A DNA stretch of 64,000 bases from Microbispora rosea subsp. aerata (GTDB taxonomy: Bacteria; Actinomycetota; Actinomycetes; Streptosporangiales; Streptosporangiaceae), in the NCBI RefSeq assembly GCF_014647835.1, contig NZ_BMPY01000025.1:44417-108416 (forward strand). The letters are read 5' to 3'. Shown in pieces: positions 7,079-17,450 of this stretch. Each line of letters begins with the position of its first letter. Positions within the stretch are counted from its first letter, which is position 1. Under the pieces are notes generated by a model, which saw nothing but the letters and a program-made list of their open reading frames with translations, made no database searches and was not told the origin of the DNA. The position numbers were made by a program, and so were the translations under genes.

Positions 7079-8416
7079 ATGGCGGTGCGGCTGAGAGCGC
7101 GCCTGATGGCGATGGCCGCGGCGGTAATCCTCCTACCGGTCACCGCGGTCCTGTCGGGTGGCCCGGCGGCGGCCGGCACCCGCGTCGACAACCCCTACGT
7201 GGCCGCCCTCGGCTACGTCAACCCCTGGTGGTCGGCGTCGGCCGCGACCGAGCCCGGCGGCGCGGTGGTGGCCAACCAGCCGACCGGTGTCTGGCTCGAC
7301 CGCGTCGCCCACATCGACGGCACGGCATCGGTCCCCGGTCTGCGCGCGCATCTGGACGAGGCTCTCCGGCAGGCCGCCGGGAGCCCCCTCACGATCCAGA
7401 TCGTGCTCAACAACCTGCCGGACCGTAACTGCACCCGTGCGGTGTCCAACGGCGACTTCAGCGTGCTGTCCGGCGGCCTGGACCTCTACCGCACCCAGTA
7501 CGTCGACCCGATCGCCGAGATCCTGGCCGATCCGGCGTACCGGCAGCTGCGCATCGTGGCGGTCGTCGAGCCCGACTTCCTGCCCGGCCTGCTCCAGCCC
7601 GCCCCCACCGGCCGCTGCGCCCTCGTCCAGGCGAGCGGCGTCTACCCGGAGGCGCTGCGGTACGCCGTGACCCGGCTGCACGCCATCCCCAACGTGTACG
7701 TCTACCTCGACGCCTCCAGCCACGCCGTCGTCGGCTACCCCGACAACATCGACCGGGCCGCCGGCCTGCTCGCGCACATCGCGGGCGTGACCGGCGGCGG
7801 GCCGTCGGCCGTGGACGGCTTCACGGTGAACGTCGCGGGCTTCAACGCCCTCGTCGAGCCGCACTACGACGCCCAGATGAAGATCAACGGGGTGCCGGTG
7901 AAGGCGTCGCGCTGGGTCGAGTGGAACGACTACGTGGAGGAGCTCGCGTTCGCCCAGGCGTTCCGGCAGCGGCTGCTCGTGGCCGGGTTCCCGTCCGGCA
8001 TCGGCATGGTGATCGACACCTCGCGCAACGGCTGGGGCGGCCCGGACCGCCCGCTCCGCCGGAGCACCTCCACGGATGTGAACCGGTTCGTCGACGAATC
8101 CCGGGTGGACCGCCGCAGGCGCGTGGGCAACTGGTGCAACCAGGCCGGCGCCGGGCTCGGCGAGCGGCCCAAGGCCGCACCCGCCATCGGCATCGACGCG
8201 TACGCGTGGATCAAGCCGCCGGGTGTCTCCGACGGCTCCAGCGTGGACGTCCCCGCTCCCGACGGCACCCGGCACGACCCGATGTGCGACCCGGCGTACG
8301 CCCCCGCGACCAACGCGTACGAGCCGAGCGGCGCGCTCCCGGACGCCCCGCCGGCGGGACAGTGGTTCAGCGCGCAGTTCCGGGAGCTCCTCGCCAACGC
8401 CTACCCGCCGCTGTGA
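7079..8416 (+). CDS. Secreted glycoside hydrolase family 6 protein, divergent active site
   Basis: The start at ATG 7079 is set by GAGGAGG eight bases upstream; the frame runs open further 5' but without coding character. A signal peptide covers about residues 1-32 (AVILLPVTAV then AAA). The family 6 fold (cellobiohydrolases and endoglucanases) is recognisable in NNLPDRNC (111-118), VVEPDFLPG (163-171), YLDAS, GFTVNVAGFN and WIKPPGVSDGSS. The acid Asp166, equivalent to Asp221 of Trichoderma reesei Cel6A, is kept. The positions equivalent to Tyr169 and Asp175 are Asn111 and Asn117, and the GHSGWLGW motif is replaced by SSHAVVGY. There is no CBM. Substrate and catalysis may therefore differ from classical cellulases. 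Confidence 0.85.
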   Translation: MAVRLRARLMAMAAAVILLPVTAVLSGGPAAAGTRVDNPYVAALGYVNPWWSASAATEPGGAVVANQPTGVWLDRVAHIDGTASVPGLRAHLDEALRQAAGSPLTIQIVLNNLPDRNCTRAVSNGDFSVLSGGLDLYRTQYVDPIAEILADPAYRQLRIVAVVEPDFLPGLLQPAPTGRCALVQASGVYPEALRYAVTRLHAIPNVYVYLDASSHAVVGYPDNIDRAAGLLAHIAGVTGGGPSAVDGFTVNVAGFNALVEPHYDAQMKINGVPVKASRWVEWNDYVEELAFAQAFRQRLLVAGFPSGIGMVIDTSRNGWGGPDRPLRRSTSTDVNRFVDESRVDRRRRVGNWCNQAGAGLGERPKAAPAIGIDAYAWIKPPGVSDGSSVDVPAPDGTRHDPMCDPAYAPATNAYEPSGALPDAPPAGQWFSAQFRELLANAYPPL

Positions 8417-8423
8417 GGCCGCG

Positions 8424-8454
8424 GGCTCGCCCCCGCCACCCGCGGGGGCGAGCC
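8424..8454 (+). terminator. Intrinsic-type hairpin after the GH6 gene
   Basis: A perfect 13-bp stem (GGCTCGCCCCCGC against GCGGGGGCGAGCC) with a 5-nt loop begins 8 bp after the stop codon. There is no clear T-run, as is common in GC-rich actinomycetes. Confidence 0.8.
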
Positions 8455-8584
8455 TCCTCCGCCCCGCCGAGGCGGCCGTCCCGATCCACCCGCCGGGCGT
8501 CTCCGCAAGCCGGAGCCTGTCCGGTGAACCGGCCGGAGCACGGGTGTGTGTCGTCTCGACGCCGGGCGTCCGGCCCTGGCGGGA

Positions 8585-8953
8585 TCACCGGGCGGGCGGT
8601 CCTCCGTCGAGGAGCCTGACCAGCCGTTTCGGCGCGATCAGCCGATAGCTGTCCTCGATCAGCCCGGCGATCTCGTCCCAGTCCTGCTCGGCGTCCAGGC
8701 GCGCGCCCACCCAGCCGTTGCGGCCGACGTACGGCGGGACGAAGAACCGCTCCGGGTCCGAGGCCACGAGGGCCTCCTGCACCCCCGGCCCGGCCTTGAA
8801 GGTCAGCGACCGCCCGTCCTCGCTGGTCATCGCGAACATCTTGTCGCCGACCCGGTACGCGGGCGCGGTGTGGCCCCCGAACGGCTTCTCCACGGCCTCC
8901 GGCAGGGCCAGGCAGATCTCCCTGAGCCGGGCCGCCGCCTCCTCATCGTTCAC
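8585..8953 (-). CDS. MmcQ/YjbR family protein
   Basis: The 122-aa product matches the small MmcQ/YjbR family (CyaY-like fold, DNA binding suggested for YjbR). Visible features are LREICLALPEAVEKPFGGH at the N-terminus, YRVGDKMFAM, LTFKAGPGVQEALVASDPERF and PPYVGRNGWVGARLD. Length is normal for the family. It has no signal or membrane segment and appears monocistronic. The precise function of these proteins is not established. Confidence 0.85.
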   Translation of the reverse strand: MNDEEAAARLREICLALPEAVEKPFGGHTAPAYRVGDKMFAMTSEDGRSLTFKAGPGVQEALVASDPERFFVPPYVGRNGWVGARLDAEQDWDEIAGLIEDSYRLIAPKRLVRLLDGGPPAR

Positions 8954-8992
8954 CTGGCTCGCCCTTCCGCGCGATCGTCACGGCCCACCAGG

Positions 8993-9319
8993 CTATGGGG
9001 CGCCGCCCGGCCGTGCCACGCGGCCTTGAGCGGCGCGGCCGGACGCGGTGCGGGCGGCCAGCAGCGCCACGGCCGCCAGGACGAGCGACGCGGCGCGGGC
9101 GCCCGCCTCGTGCGAGGCCGCTCCCGCGAGGTGCAGGGCCAGGGTCACCCCGGCGATGCCGAGCGCCGTGCCGACGCCGCGCGCCATGTTCACCATGCCG
9201 CCCGCGGCGGCCGACACCCGCTCGGGCACGGAGGCCATGACGGCGGTGTTGCCGGCGGGCGCGAACACGCCGACACCCGTGCCGGTCAGCGCCGACGCGG
9301 TGGGGGCGGCGCGGCTCCC
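8993..9319 (-). pseudogene. C-terminal fragment of a DHA2-type MFS transporter
   Basis: The frame from 9319 down to 8993 encodes about 108 residues ending a drug-efflux transporter of the EmrB/QacA type: ALTGTGVGVFAPAGNTAVMA, then ERVSAAAGGMVNMARGVGTA and two hydrophobic helices. A stop codon at 9320-9322 lies just upstream and no other 5' part is present, so at least twelve helices are missing. I read it as a decayed transporter. Confidence 0.65.
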
Positions 9320-9362
9320 TCAGCAGTCCATGCCTCCCGCGCCCTCCCCCGCCCGTCCGAAG

Positions 9363-9422
9363 CCCGTCCGTTCCAGGCCCGTTCGTCCCGGGCCCGTCCG
9401 TCCCGGGCCCGTCCGTCCCGAG
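9363..9422. repeat. 15-bp tandem repeat, four copies
   Basis: Four consecutive 15-bp units of the form CCCGTCCGTCCCGGG run from 9363 to 9422 with a few substitutions. They lie between the MFS fragment and the His-rich gene. On the minus strand they would encode RTGPG repeats, but no credible gene contains them. Confidence 0.8.
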
Positions 9423-9540
9423 CCCGGACATCCGGCGCGTCGGCCGGGGCCGCCCCGCGACACGGCGGGCGGCGCCGTGCGGGGCCTCCCGGGGGCGGCC
9501 ATGTGATCGTCCGATCCCCGCGGAACGGCCGTCGCCGGGA

Positions 9541-9843
9541 TCAGTGGTCGTCCCAGTGGCCGTCGTGGTGGTGGTGACGGTGCCCGTCGTGGATGTAGTC
9601 GACGTGATCGCCGTGCGGGACGGCCACGTGCCCGCACTCCGGCCCGTGCTCGTGGTCGTGCGCGTCGTGGACGTCGTGCCCGCTCGCCTCGCACTCGTCG
9701 ACATGGTTCTCGTGAACCCGGTGCAGGTGGCCGTCGTGGACGTAGTCCACGTGGTCGCGGTGCGGCACCGCGACGTGGCCGCACCCGGCGCCGTGCCGGT
9801 GATCGTGCTCAGGGTGCGGATGGTGCTCAGTCATCGTCGTCAT
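9541..9843 (-). CDS. His/Asp-rich metal-binding protein, 100 aa
   Basis: The start at 9843 is preceded by GAGGGG; the frame continues upstream to 10041 but without coding character. The protein is dominated by His, Asp and Glu and contains two related blocks, CGHVAVPHRDHVDYVHDGHLH and CGHVAVPHGDHVDYIHDGH, each with a Cys, followed by a His/Asp tail. It has no signal peptide or membrane helix. Such composition suggests zinc, nickel or copper binding or storage. Similar short proteins in actinomycetes are usually labelled hypothetical or, misleadingly, zinc permease. It is divergent from the Fur-family gene, so regulation by that repressor is possible. Confidence 0.75.
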   Translation of the reverse strand: MTTMTEHHPHPEHDHRHGAGCGHVAVPHRDHVDYVHDGHLHRVHENHVDECEASGHDVHDAHDHEHGPECGHVAVPHGDHVDYIHDGHRHHHHDGHWDDH

Positions 9844-10032
9844 GGGGGGATTCCCCTCTTCCGAGAACCGCGGACTGGTGCGTAGGTACCCCCGCGCGTA
9901 CGCGGGAGGCGGCGCCTCCACCGGCCTTTGCACGGGCCGGCGAAAGGATCTACCCAGAAATGGGCATGTCCCGCCGCCGCTCATGGAACGATCGAGACTT
10001 GAGGATGACATGAAATGGGGTGGTTCGTTCTC

Positions 10033-10062
10033 TTGAATCAATCGTGTTTAGCGCGGTAGGTT
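10033..10062 (+). promoter_or_regulatory. furA promoter, probably leaderless
   Basis: TTGAAT at 10033-10038, an 18-bp spacer and TAGGTT at 10057-10062 form a promoter ending 7 nt before the ATG at 10070, so transcription would begin at or beside the start codon. The AT-rich CTCTTGAATCAATCG around the -35 resembles the kind of element FurA binds in its own promoter in mycobacteria. Confidence 0.55.
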
Positions 10063-10069
10063 GGATGCC

Positions 10070-10507
10070 ATGATCGCGCCGAACACTCCGACCGCCGCCG
10101 AGGAGCTGCGGGGGGCCGGCCTGCGGGTGACGGCAGCCCGCGTCGCACTGCTCGAGACCGTCCGCAGCGGTGACCACCTCGACGTCGAGGCAATCGCCTC
10201 CGGGGTGCGCGATCGCGTGGGCCACGTCTCCCTGCAAGCCGTGTACGAGGCTCTGCACGCGCTCACCGCGGCGGGACTCGTACGCCGCATCGAACCTGCC
10301 GGAAGCCCGGCCAGGTACGAGGGGCGGGTCGGCGACAATCACCACCACATCGTGTGCCGGTCATGCGGGGTGGTCGCCGACGTCGACTGCGCGGTCGGCG
10401 AGGCCCCGTGTCTGACCGCGTCCGACACCCACGGCTTCACGATCGACGAAGCCGACGTCATCTACTGGGGCACCTGCCCCGAATGCTCCACGGCCCGCAC
10501 TTCCTGA
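10070..10507 (+). CDS. furA: Fur-family repressor of the FurA/CatR type
   Basis: This 145-aa regulator precedes katG, the arrangement of mycobacterial furA-katG and Streptomyces catR. The N-terminal winged helix includes LRVTAARVALLETV and SLQAVYEALHALTAAGLV. The metal-binding half has DNHHHIVCRSCG and YWGTCPEC, giving two CxxC pairs for structural zinc and a HHH segment for regulatory metal. FurA proteins sense iron and peroxide and repress katG. The ATG at 10070 is favoured; a TTG nine bases earlier is in frame. The stop lies 33 bp before katG, so the two are probably cotranscribed. Confidence 0.92.
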   Translation: MIAPNTPTAAEELRGAGLRVTAARVALLETVRSGDHLDVEAIASGVRDRVGHVSLQAVYEALHALTAAGLVRRIEPAGSPARYEGRVGDNHHHIVCRSCGVVADVDCAVGEAPCLTASDTHGFTIDEADVIYWGTCPECSTARTS

Positions 10508-10525
10508 GCCTCACGATCCAGCTAG

Positions 10526-12775
<2,250 letters not shown>

Positions 12776-12786
12776 GCATGACCTGA

Positions 12787-12820
12787 CGTCCCGGCCGGCC
12801 CGTGGGGGCCGGCCGGGACG
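12787..12820 (+). terminator. Strong hairpin after katG
   Basis: A perfect 15-bp stem (12787-12801 with 12806-12820) and a GTGG loop lie 11 bp after the katG stop. Confidence 0.85.
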
Positions 12821-12859
12821 TTCCGCGTCGTGCCCGCGTCATACCCGCGCCGTGCCGCC

Positions 12860-13470
12860 TCAGGCGCGGGCCCGTACGTCGTCCCCGATGACGGGGGTGG
12901 TGCGGGTGTCCGCGTCCACGGCGGAGCGGGCGACGACGCGCCCGTCGGCGACCAGGGCGATGTGCGGCCGCCCGCTGGTCCAGCCGTCCGGCAGCACGGC
13001 GCGGACCTCGGCGGGCGCGCCGAGCGGGAACGGCTTCGCCTCCGCGGCGGGGCCCGGCTCCCCGGGGTCCTCGGGGGCGGGGCCGAAGACCGGGGTCCAG
13101 GCGGTGTGCAGGCGGCCGGTCACGGGCTCGGCGCCGTGGTGGGAGACCCGCACGCCGACCTCGACCTCGCGCGACGCGCCGAGCAGGTCGCGGCGCCCAC
13201 TCCTCGATGCACAGGCCCCAGATGACGATCGCCGGGGAGTTGCCGTCCCGCTCGACCATGGGAGCGATCTGCTCCTCGAAGGCGGCCACCGACTCGGGTG
13301 AGAAGCGTCCGGTGGCGGCAGACCAGCATGCCGAGGGGGTCGGCGTGGTGGACGAAGCGGGGTCTTCCAGCTTGAGGTGCTTGCGCACCAGGTTGTATCT
13401 CACGGCGGCGGCCAGTTCGATGTCGCGGCGCAGCGCGGCGTCGTCGGGGGCGGCGATGCCGGTGCGCGGC
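12860..13470 (-). pseudogene. Remnant of a family 2 glycoside hydrolase
   Basis: Reading on the minus strand from about 13470, the pieces AALRRDIELAAAVRYNLVRK, HLKLEDP, then GRFSPESVAAFEEQIAPMVE and GNSPAIVIWGLCIEEWA are recognisable as the region around the acid/base Glu of GH2 enzymes. The frame is broken after KLEDP and again near 13200. A later piece (VSHHGAEPVTGRLHTAWTPV) could be a C-terminal part. The N-terminal sugar-binding domains and the nucleophile region are absent. This is clearly not a working gene. Confidence 0.6.
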
Positions 13471-13479
13471 CAGCAGCCC

Positions 13480-13792
13480 TGCCCGAGCCGCCCGACGCCG
13501 TGTTCTGCTACAACGACCTGCTCGCCCTCGGCGCGATGCGGGCGCTCACCCGCGCGGGGCTGCGCGTCCCCGGCGACGTCGCCGTGGTCGGCATGGACGA
13601 CATCGAGGAAGGCCGGTACAGCACCCCGAGCCTCACCAGCATCGCCCCGGACGAGAAGGAGATCGCGCGCACGGCGGTGGACGTCCTCCTGGAGTCGATC
13701 GGCGGGTCTCCCCGCCCGCCGAGATCGTGGTGCCGCATCGCCTGATCGTCCGGGAGAGCACGACCGGCCAGGCGGCCCCGGCCCCCTCCTGA
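13480..13792 (+). pseudogene. C-terminal fragment of a LacI-family regulator
   Basis: The plus-strand sequence reads PPDAVFCYNDLLALGAMRAL, VPGDVAVVGMDDIEEGRYST and SLTSIAPDEKEIARTAVDVL, the effector domain of a LacI repressor. A frameshift near 13705 separates this from the natural ending AEIVVPHRLIVREST. The HTH and first half are missing. It abuts the GH2 remnant head to head, so both genes lost their 5' ends at one junction. Confidence 0.75.
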
Positions 13793-13801
13793 GCGGGGCG
13801 G

Positions 13802-15622
13802 TCAGCGGTAGGTGTAGCAGTAGTTCGACTTGCCCTTGAACCGGTGGAACGCCTTCGGGTCGTGGTAGCGCCAGCGGCAGCCCGCGTCACGCCGGGCCTG
13901 GTCGAGATACATGGTGCCGCCCTTGCGCCTGACACAGTACGCGCCGGGCGTGGGCGTCTCGCGATACTCGACCCACTCCCAGCCGAGGCTCACGCAGTAC
14001 GCGGTGAAGCGCCCGGGTCCCAGCTCCACGACCTGTCCGGCGGGCGAGGGCGAGGGCTTCGCCGGCGTCGGGGTCGCGGGGTCGGCGGGGACCTGCGTGG
14101 CCGTCTTCGACGGGCGGACGGTCGGCCGCACCGTGACCGTCCTCGTCGGGGCCGGCCGGGTGGTCGCCGGTCTGGTCGTGGCCAGGCTCGCCCGTGGGCG
14201 GTGTGCGGGGGCGCGCGAGGCGGCGGCGGACGACGGGGCCTCGGACGGGGACGGGCCGCCGCCGGTGCCCGCCGGGGACACTGAGGTCGCCGGGGCCGTG
14301 CCCGCTGCCGCCGCCCGCTCCGCCTCGGAGGCGCCGGCCCCCGCGAACGGCCACTTCGATGACGGCAGCAGCGCGACGACGGCGGCCGCCGTGGCCGCCA
14401 CCGCCACCACCACGGCGGCGACGGCGGCGCGGACCCGCCCGCGCCTCCCGCCGCCCGGCACCGTGACCGCCCCGGGGGGCTCCGACGGCCCACCACCGGT
14501 CGAGGCGGCTCCCGCCGGCGCGCCCGGTCCGTACGGCGCATTCGCCCCGGGCGGGGGCATCGCCGCACCCGGCACGGCAGGTGCGGGCGGCACCCCCGGC
14601 ATGCCCGCCGCGCTCGGTGCGGCCGCTCCGTAGGGCGCATCGGCCGTGGGAGGAGGCATCCGCGTGCCCGGCACAACAGGTGCGGCAGACGGGAACGGCG
14701 TGCCCGGCGCGCCCGGTCCGTACGGCGCATTCGCCCCGGGCGGGGGCATCGCCGCACCCGGCGCGGGAGGCGTGCCCGGCGCGCTCGGTGCGTGGGGCGC
14801 GGCGGGCGAGGCTTGGGCGTCGTGGCGCGGGCGAACGAGGCGGTCGACGATCTCCCGCGCGGTCGGCCGCCGTCCCGGGTCCTTGGCGAGACAGGCCATG
14901 AGCAGGTCGCGCAGCGGCGGCTCGATCCCCTCCAGGTCGGGCTCCTGGTTGAGGATCCTGTTGATGATGGCGGGGATGGCGTCGGCGCCGAACGGCGGGC
15001 GGCCCGTGGCGGCGAACGCGATCGTGGACGCCCAGGCGAACACGTCGAGGGCGAAGCCCAGCTCCCCGGCGGTGAGCTGCTCGGGCGCCATGTAGGCGGG
15101 CGTGCCGACGACCTGGCTGGTCATCGTGCTCGTGGCCGCGAGGGCGCGGGCGATCCCGAAGTCGATGACGCGCGGCCCGTCCGGCCCGATCAGCACGTTC
15201 TGCGGTTTGAAGTCGCGGTGGACGACCCCGGCGTCGTGCAGGGCGACCAGCGCGGTGGCCGTGGCGATGGCGAGCCGTTCGAGCCCGCCTCCGGACATCG
15301 GACCGCGCGTGGCCACCACGTGGTTCAGCGACGGCCCGTCGACGTACTCGCTCACGATGTACGGCCGGCTGCCCTCCATGCCGGACTCCAGCACCTGGGC
15401 GGTGCAGAACCGGGCGACCCTGCGGGCGAGCTCCGCCTCGCGGGTGAAGTCGGCGCGGGCCGCGTCCCGGCCGAGCCGCGCGTGGAAGAGCTTGACCGCG
15501 ACGAGGTCGCCGGACTCCGACTCGCCGAGGTAGACGACGCCCTGCCCTCCCTCGCCGATTCTGCCGGTGATGCGGTAGGAGCCCAGGCGTGCGGGATCGC
15601 TCGGCTCCAGCGGCTGCGGCAT
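13802..15622 (-). CDS. Receptor-like Ser/Thr protein kinase with Cys-rich ectodomain
   Basis: A Hanks-type kinase domain spans about residues 15-265, with glycine loop GEGGQGVV, Lys44, HRDFKPQN (Asp137), DFG at 154-156 and APEQ. A Pro-, Gly- and Ala-rich linker follows with two exact copies of AAMPPPGANAPYGPGAP. One membrane helix lies near residues 405-427. Outside the membrane a Ser/Thr/Pro-rich stalk leads to a compact C-terminal domain of about 70 residues with four Cys, from FTAYCVSLGW to SNYCYTYR. It is not a PASTA kinase. No phosphatase or FHA gene adjoins it. The ligand of the ectodomain is unknown. Confidence 0.92.
   Translation of the reverse strand: MPQPLEPSDPARLGSYRITGRIGEGGQGVVYLGESESGDLVAVKLFHARLGRDAARADFTREAELARRVARFCTAQVLESGMEGSRPYIVSEYVDGPSLNHVVATRGPMSGGGLERLAIATATALVALHDAGVVHRDFKPQNVLIGPDGPRVIDFGIARALAATSTMTSQVVGTPAYMAPEQLTAGELGFALDVFAWASTIAFAATGRPPFGADAIPAIINRILNQEPDLEGIEPPLRDLLMACLAKDPGRRPTAREIVDRLVRPRHDAQASPAAPHAPSAPGTPPAPGAAMPPPGANAPYGPGAPGTPFPSAAPVVPGTRMPPPTADAPYGAAAPSAAGMPGVPPAPAVPGAAMPPPGANAPYGPGAPAGAASTGGGPSEPPGAVTVPGGGRRGRVRAAVAAVVVAVAATAAAVVALLPSSKWPFAGAGASEAERAAAAGTAPATSVSPAGTGGGPSPSEAPSSAAASRAPAHRPRASLATTRPATTRPAPTRTVTVRPTVRPSKTATQVPADPATPTPAKPSPSPAGQVVELGPGRFTAYCVSLGWEWVEYRETPTPGAYCVRRKGGTMYLDQARRDAGCRWRYHDPKAFHRFKGKSNYCYTYR
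14515..14573. repeat. 59-bp direct repeat in the kinase linker (second copy 14704-14762)
   Basis: Positions 14515-14573 and 14704-14762 are identical and in frame, 189 bp apart. They encode the MPPPGANAPYGPGAP linker units. Recombination between them would remove 63 residues without a frameshift. Confidence 0.85.
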
Positions 15623-15812
15623 GGCTCTCCGGGGGGTCGGGGGCGTCTACGCCCCCAGTATCCCCCGCGATAGATCGGCGGCAGGGCTTGCTTCGCCGAA
15701 CCGTGGCCGCATCGATGCCCGGCGGGCCGGGCCGCCCGTGACCCCCGGCATCGCGTTTTCCCAACGCATCCGATCCCGGCCGACGGCGGGATATGTGCGG
15801 AAATGTTGGGTC

Positions 15813-15862
15813 TTGACGGGCGACTCGACTACTGTAAAGGTTCTTTCCTGAGAGCGCTCTCA
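15813..15862 (+). promoter_or_regulatory. Promoter and TGAGAGC-GCTCTCA operator before the protease-GH2 pair
   Basis: TTGACG (15813-15818) and TAAAGG (15835-15840) are promoter-like with a 16-bp spacer. Immediately downstream, 15849-15862 is a perfect 14-bp palindrome TGAGAGCGCTCTCA, close to the CebR/CelR box TGGGAGCGCTCCCA of cellulose-responsive LacI repressors. A repressor bound here would block transcription start. This is the only close copy I found in the window. The upstream 190 bp of the gap show nothing else. Confidence 0.7.
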
Positions 15863-15893
15863 CGCCTCGTCCACACCCCCCAGAAGGACTTCC

Positions 15894-17450
15894 GTGAGAC
15901 TCACCGTGCTGACCGGCGCGGCGGCGATCGCCGTCGCGCTCCTTCTCCCCGTCGTTCCCGCGCAGGCGGCCCCCGCCTCCGTCCCCCGGCCCGAGCCCGC
16001 CGCCACCTCCCCCGACAACGCCTCCACCGGCCCGTACGGCGTCGCGGCGACGATGCGGCAGGCGCTGGAGCGCGACCTGCGCCTGACCCCGGAGCAGGCG
16101 CGGGTCCGCCAGGCGCACGAGGCCGCGGCGGCGGCCGTCGAGCGGCGGGTGCGCGCCGACCTCGGCGACCGCTTCGCCGGCGCCTGGTACGACCCGGCGC
16201 GGCAGCGCCTGGCCGCCGGGGTCCTCAGCGAGGGCGACGCGGAACGCGTGCGCGCGGCGGGCGCCGTGCCCGTCCCGGTGCGGCGCAGCGACAGGCAGCT
16301 CAGCGACGTCAAGGCGGCGCTCGACCGGGCCGCCGGCGCGGCGGGCACCGGCGTCTACGCGTGGTACGTCGACCCGGCCGCCAACGCGGTCGTCGTGTCG
16401 GCCGCCGACCCGGCCACGGCGGCGAAATTCGTGCGATCCGCGTCCGCCGACGCCGCGGCGACGCGGATCGCCGTCGCCGAGGCTCCCCGCCTCGTCTACG
16501 ACATCCGGGGCGGCGACCAGTACGTGATCAACGGCAACGTGCTGTGCTCCGTCGGGTTCGCGGTGAACAACGGCGGCTTCGTCACCGCCGGGCACTGCGG
16601 GCGGGCCGGCAACCCGACCTGGGGATACAACAACGCCGCCCAGGGCACGTTCGCCGGCTCGTCGTTCCCCGGCGACGACTACGCCTGGGTGCGCACCAAC
16701 GCCGACTGGACGCCGCGTCCCTGGGTCAACGACTACGGCGGCGGCACGGTCGCGGTGGCCGGCTCCCAGGAGGCCCCGATCGGGGCGTCGATCTGCCGTT
16801 CCGGGCGCACCACCGGCTGGCGCTGCGGCGTCGTCCAGGCCAAGAACGTGACCGTGAACTACTCCGGCTCGCTCGTGTACGGGCTGACGCAGACCAGCGC
16901 CTGCGCCGAGGGCGGCGACTCGGGCGGCGCGTACGTCTCCGGCGACCAGGCCCAGGGAGTCGCCTCCGGCGCCTCGGGGAACTGCTCCACCGGCGGCACG
17001 ACCTTCTTCCAGCCGGTCAACGAGATCCTCAGCGCGTACGGCCTGAGCCTGACCACCACAGGCGGCGACACCGGCTCCCTGATCAGCAGCCTCAACGGCA
17101 AGTGCATCGACGTGCCGGGCGCCAACTTCAGCGACGGCGTGCCGCTGCAGATGTACACGTGCAACGGCACCGTCGCCCAGATGTGGACGTTCACCGGCGG
17201 CACCCTGCGCACGCAGAACAACCTGTGCATGGACGTCGCCTGGGGCTCCCGCGACAACGGCGCCGTGATCCAGATTGCGACCTGCAGCGGCAACCCCGCC
17301 CAGCAGTTCGTCCTGACCGGGGCGGGCGACCTGGTCAACCCGCAGTCCGGCAAGTGCGTCGACATCGACGGCTGGAACCCCGACGACGGCGCCCGGCTGA
17401 TCCAGTGGGAGTGCCACGGCGGCGCCAACCAGAAGTGGCGGCGGGGCTGA
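15894..17450 (+). CDS. Secreted S1 (streptogrisin-type) protease with ricin-B-type lectin module
   Basis: The 518-aa protein has a signal peptide (about 1-25), a pro-region of the alpha-lytic type, then a chymotrypsin-fold protease with His in VTAGHCG, Asp in GDDYAWV and Ser in EGGDSGGAY. The last 125 residues are a beta-trefoil with repeated CIDV/CMDV/CVDI and QMW, QQF and QKW signatures, a CBM13-like carbohydrate-binding module. The start is GTG 15894, with AGAAGGA seven bases upstream. Its stop overlaps the ATG of the GH2 gene by one base (TGATG), so the pair is translationally coupled. The lectin suggests targeting to polysaccharide or cell-wall glycoprotein. Confidence 0.93.
   Translation: MRLTVLTGAAAIAVALLLPVVPAQAAPASVPRPEPAATSPDNASTGPYGVAATMRQALERDLRLTPEQARVRQAHEAAAAAVERRVRADLGDRFAGAWYDPARQRLAAGVLSEGDAERVRAAGAVPVPVRRSDRQLSDVKAALDRAAGAAGTGVYAWYVDPAANAVVVSAADPATAAKFVRSASADAAATRIAVAEAPRLVYDIRGGDQYVINGNVLCSVGFAVNNGGFVTAGHCGRAGNPTWGYNNAAQGTFAGSSFPGDDYAWVRTNADWTPRPWVNDYGGGTVAVAGSQEAPIGASICRSGRTTGWRCGVVQAKNVTVNYSGSLVYGLTQTSACAEGGDSGGAYVSGDQAQGVASGASGNCSTGGTTFFQPVNEILSAYGLSLTTTGGDTGSLISSLNGKCIDVPGANFSDGVPLQMYTCNGTVAQMWTFTGGTLRTQNNLCMDVAWGSRDNGAVIQIATCSGNPAQQFVLTGAGDLVNPQSGKCVDIDGWNPDDGARLIQWECHGGANQKWRRG

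Noticed and set aside
9844-10041. A longer start for the His-rich protein
   Set aside because: The extra 66 codons have no His-rich character and overlap the promoter region of furA; a ribosome site precedes 9843.
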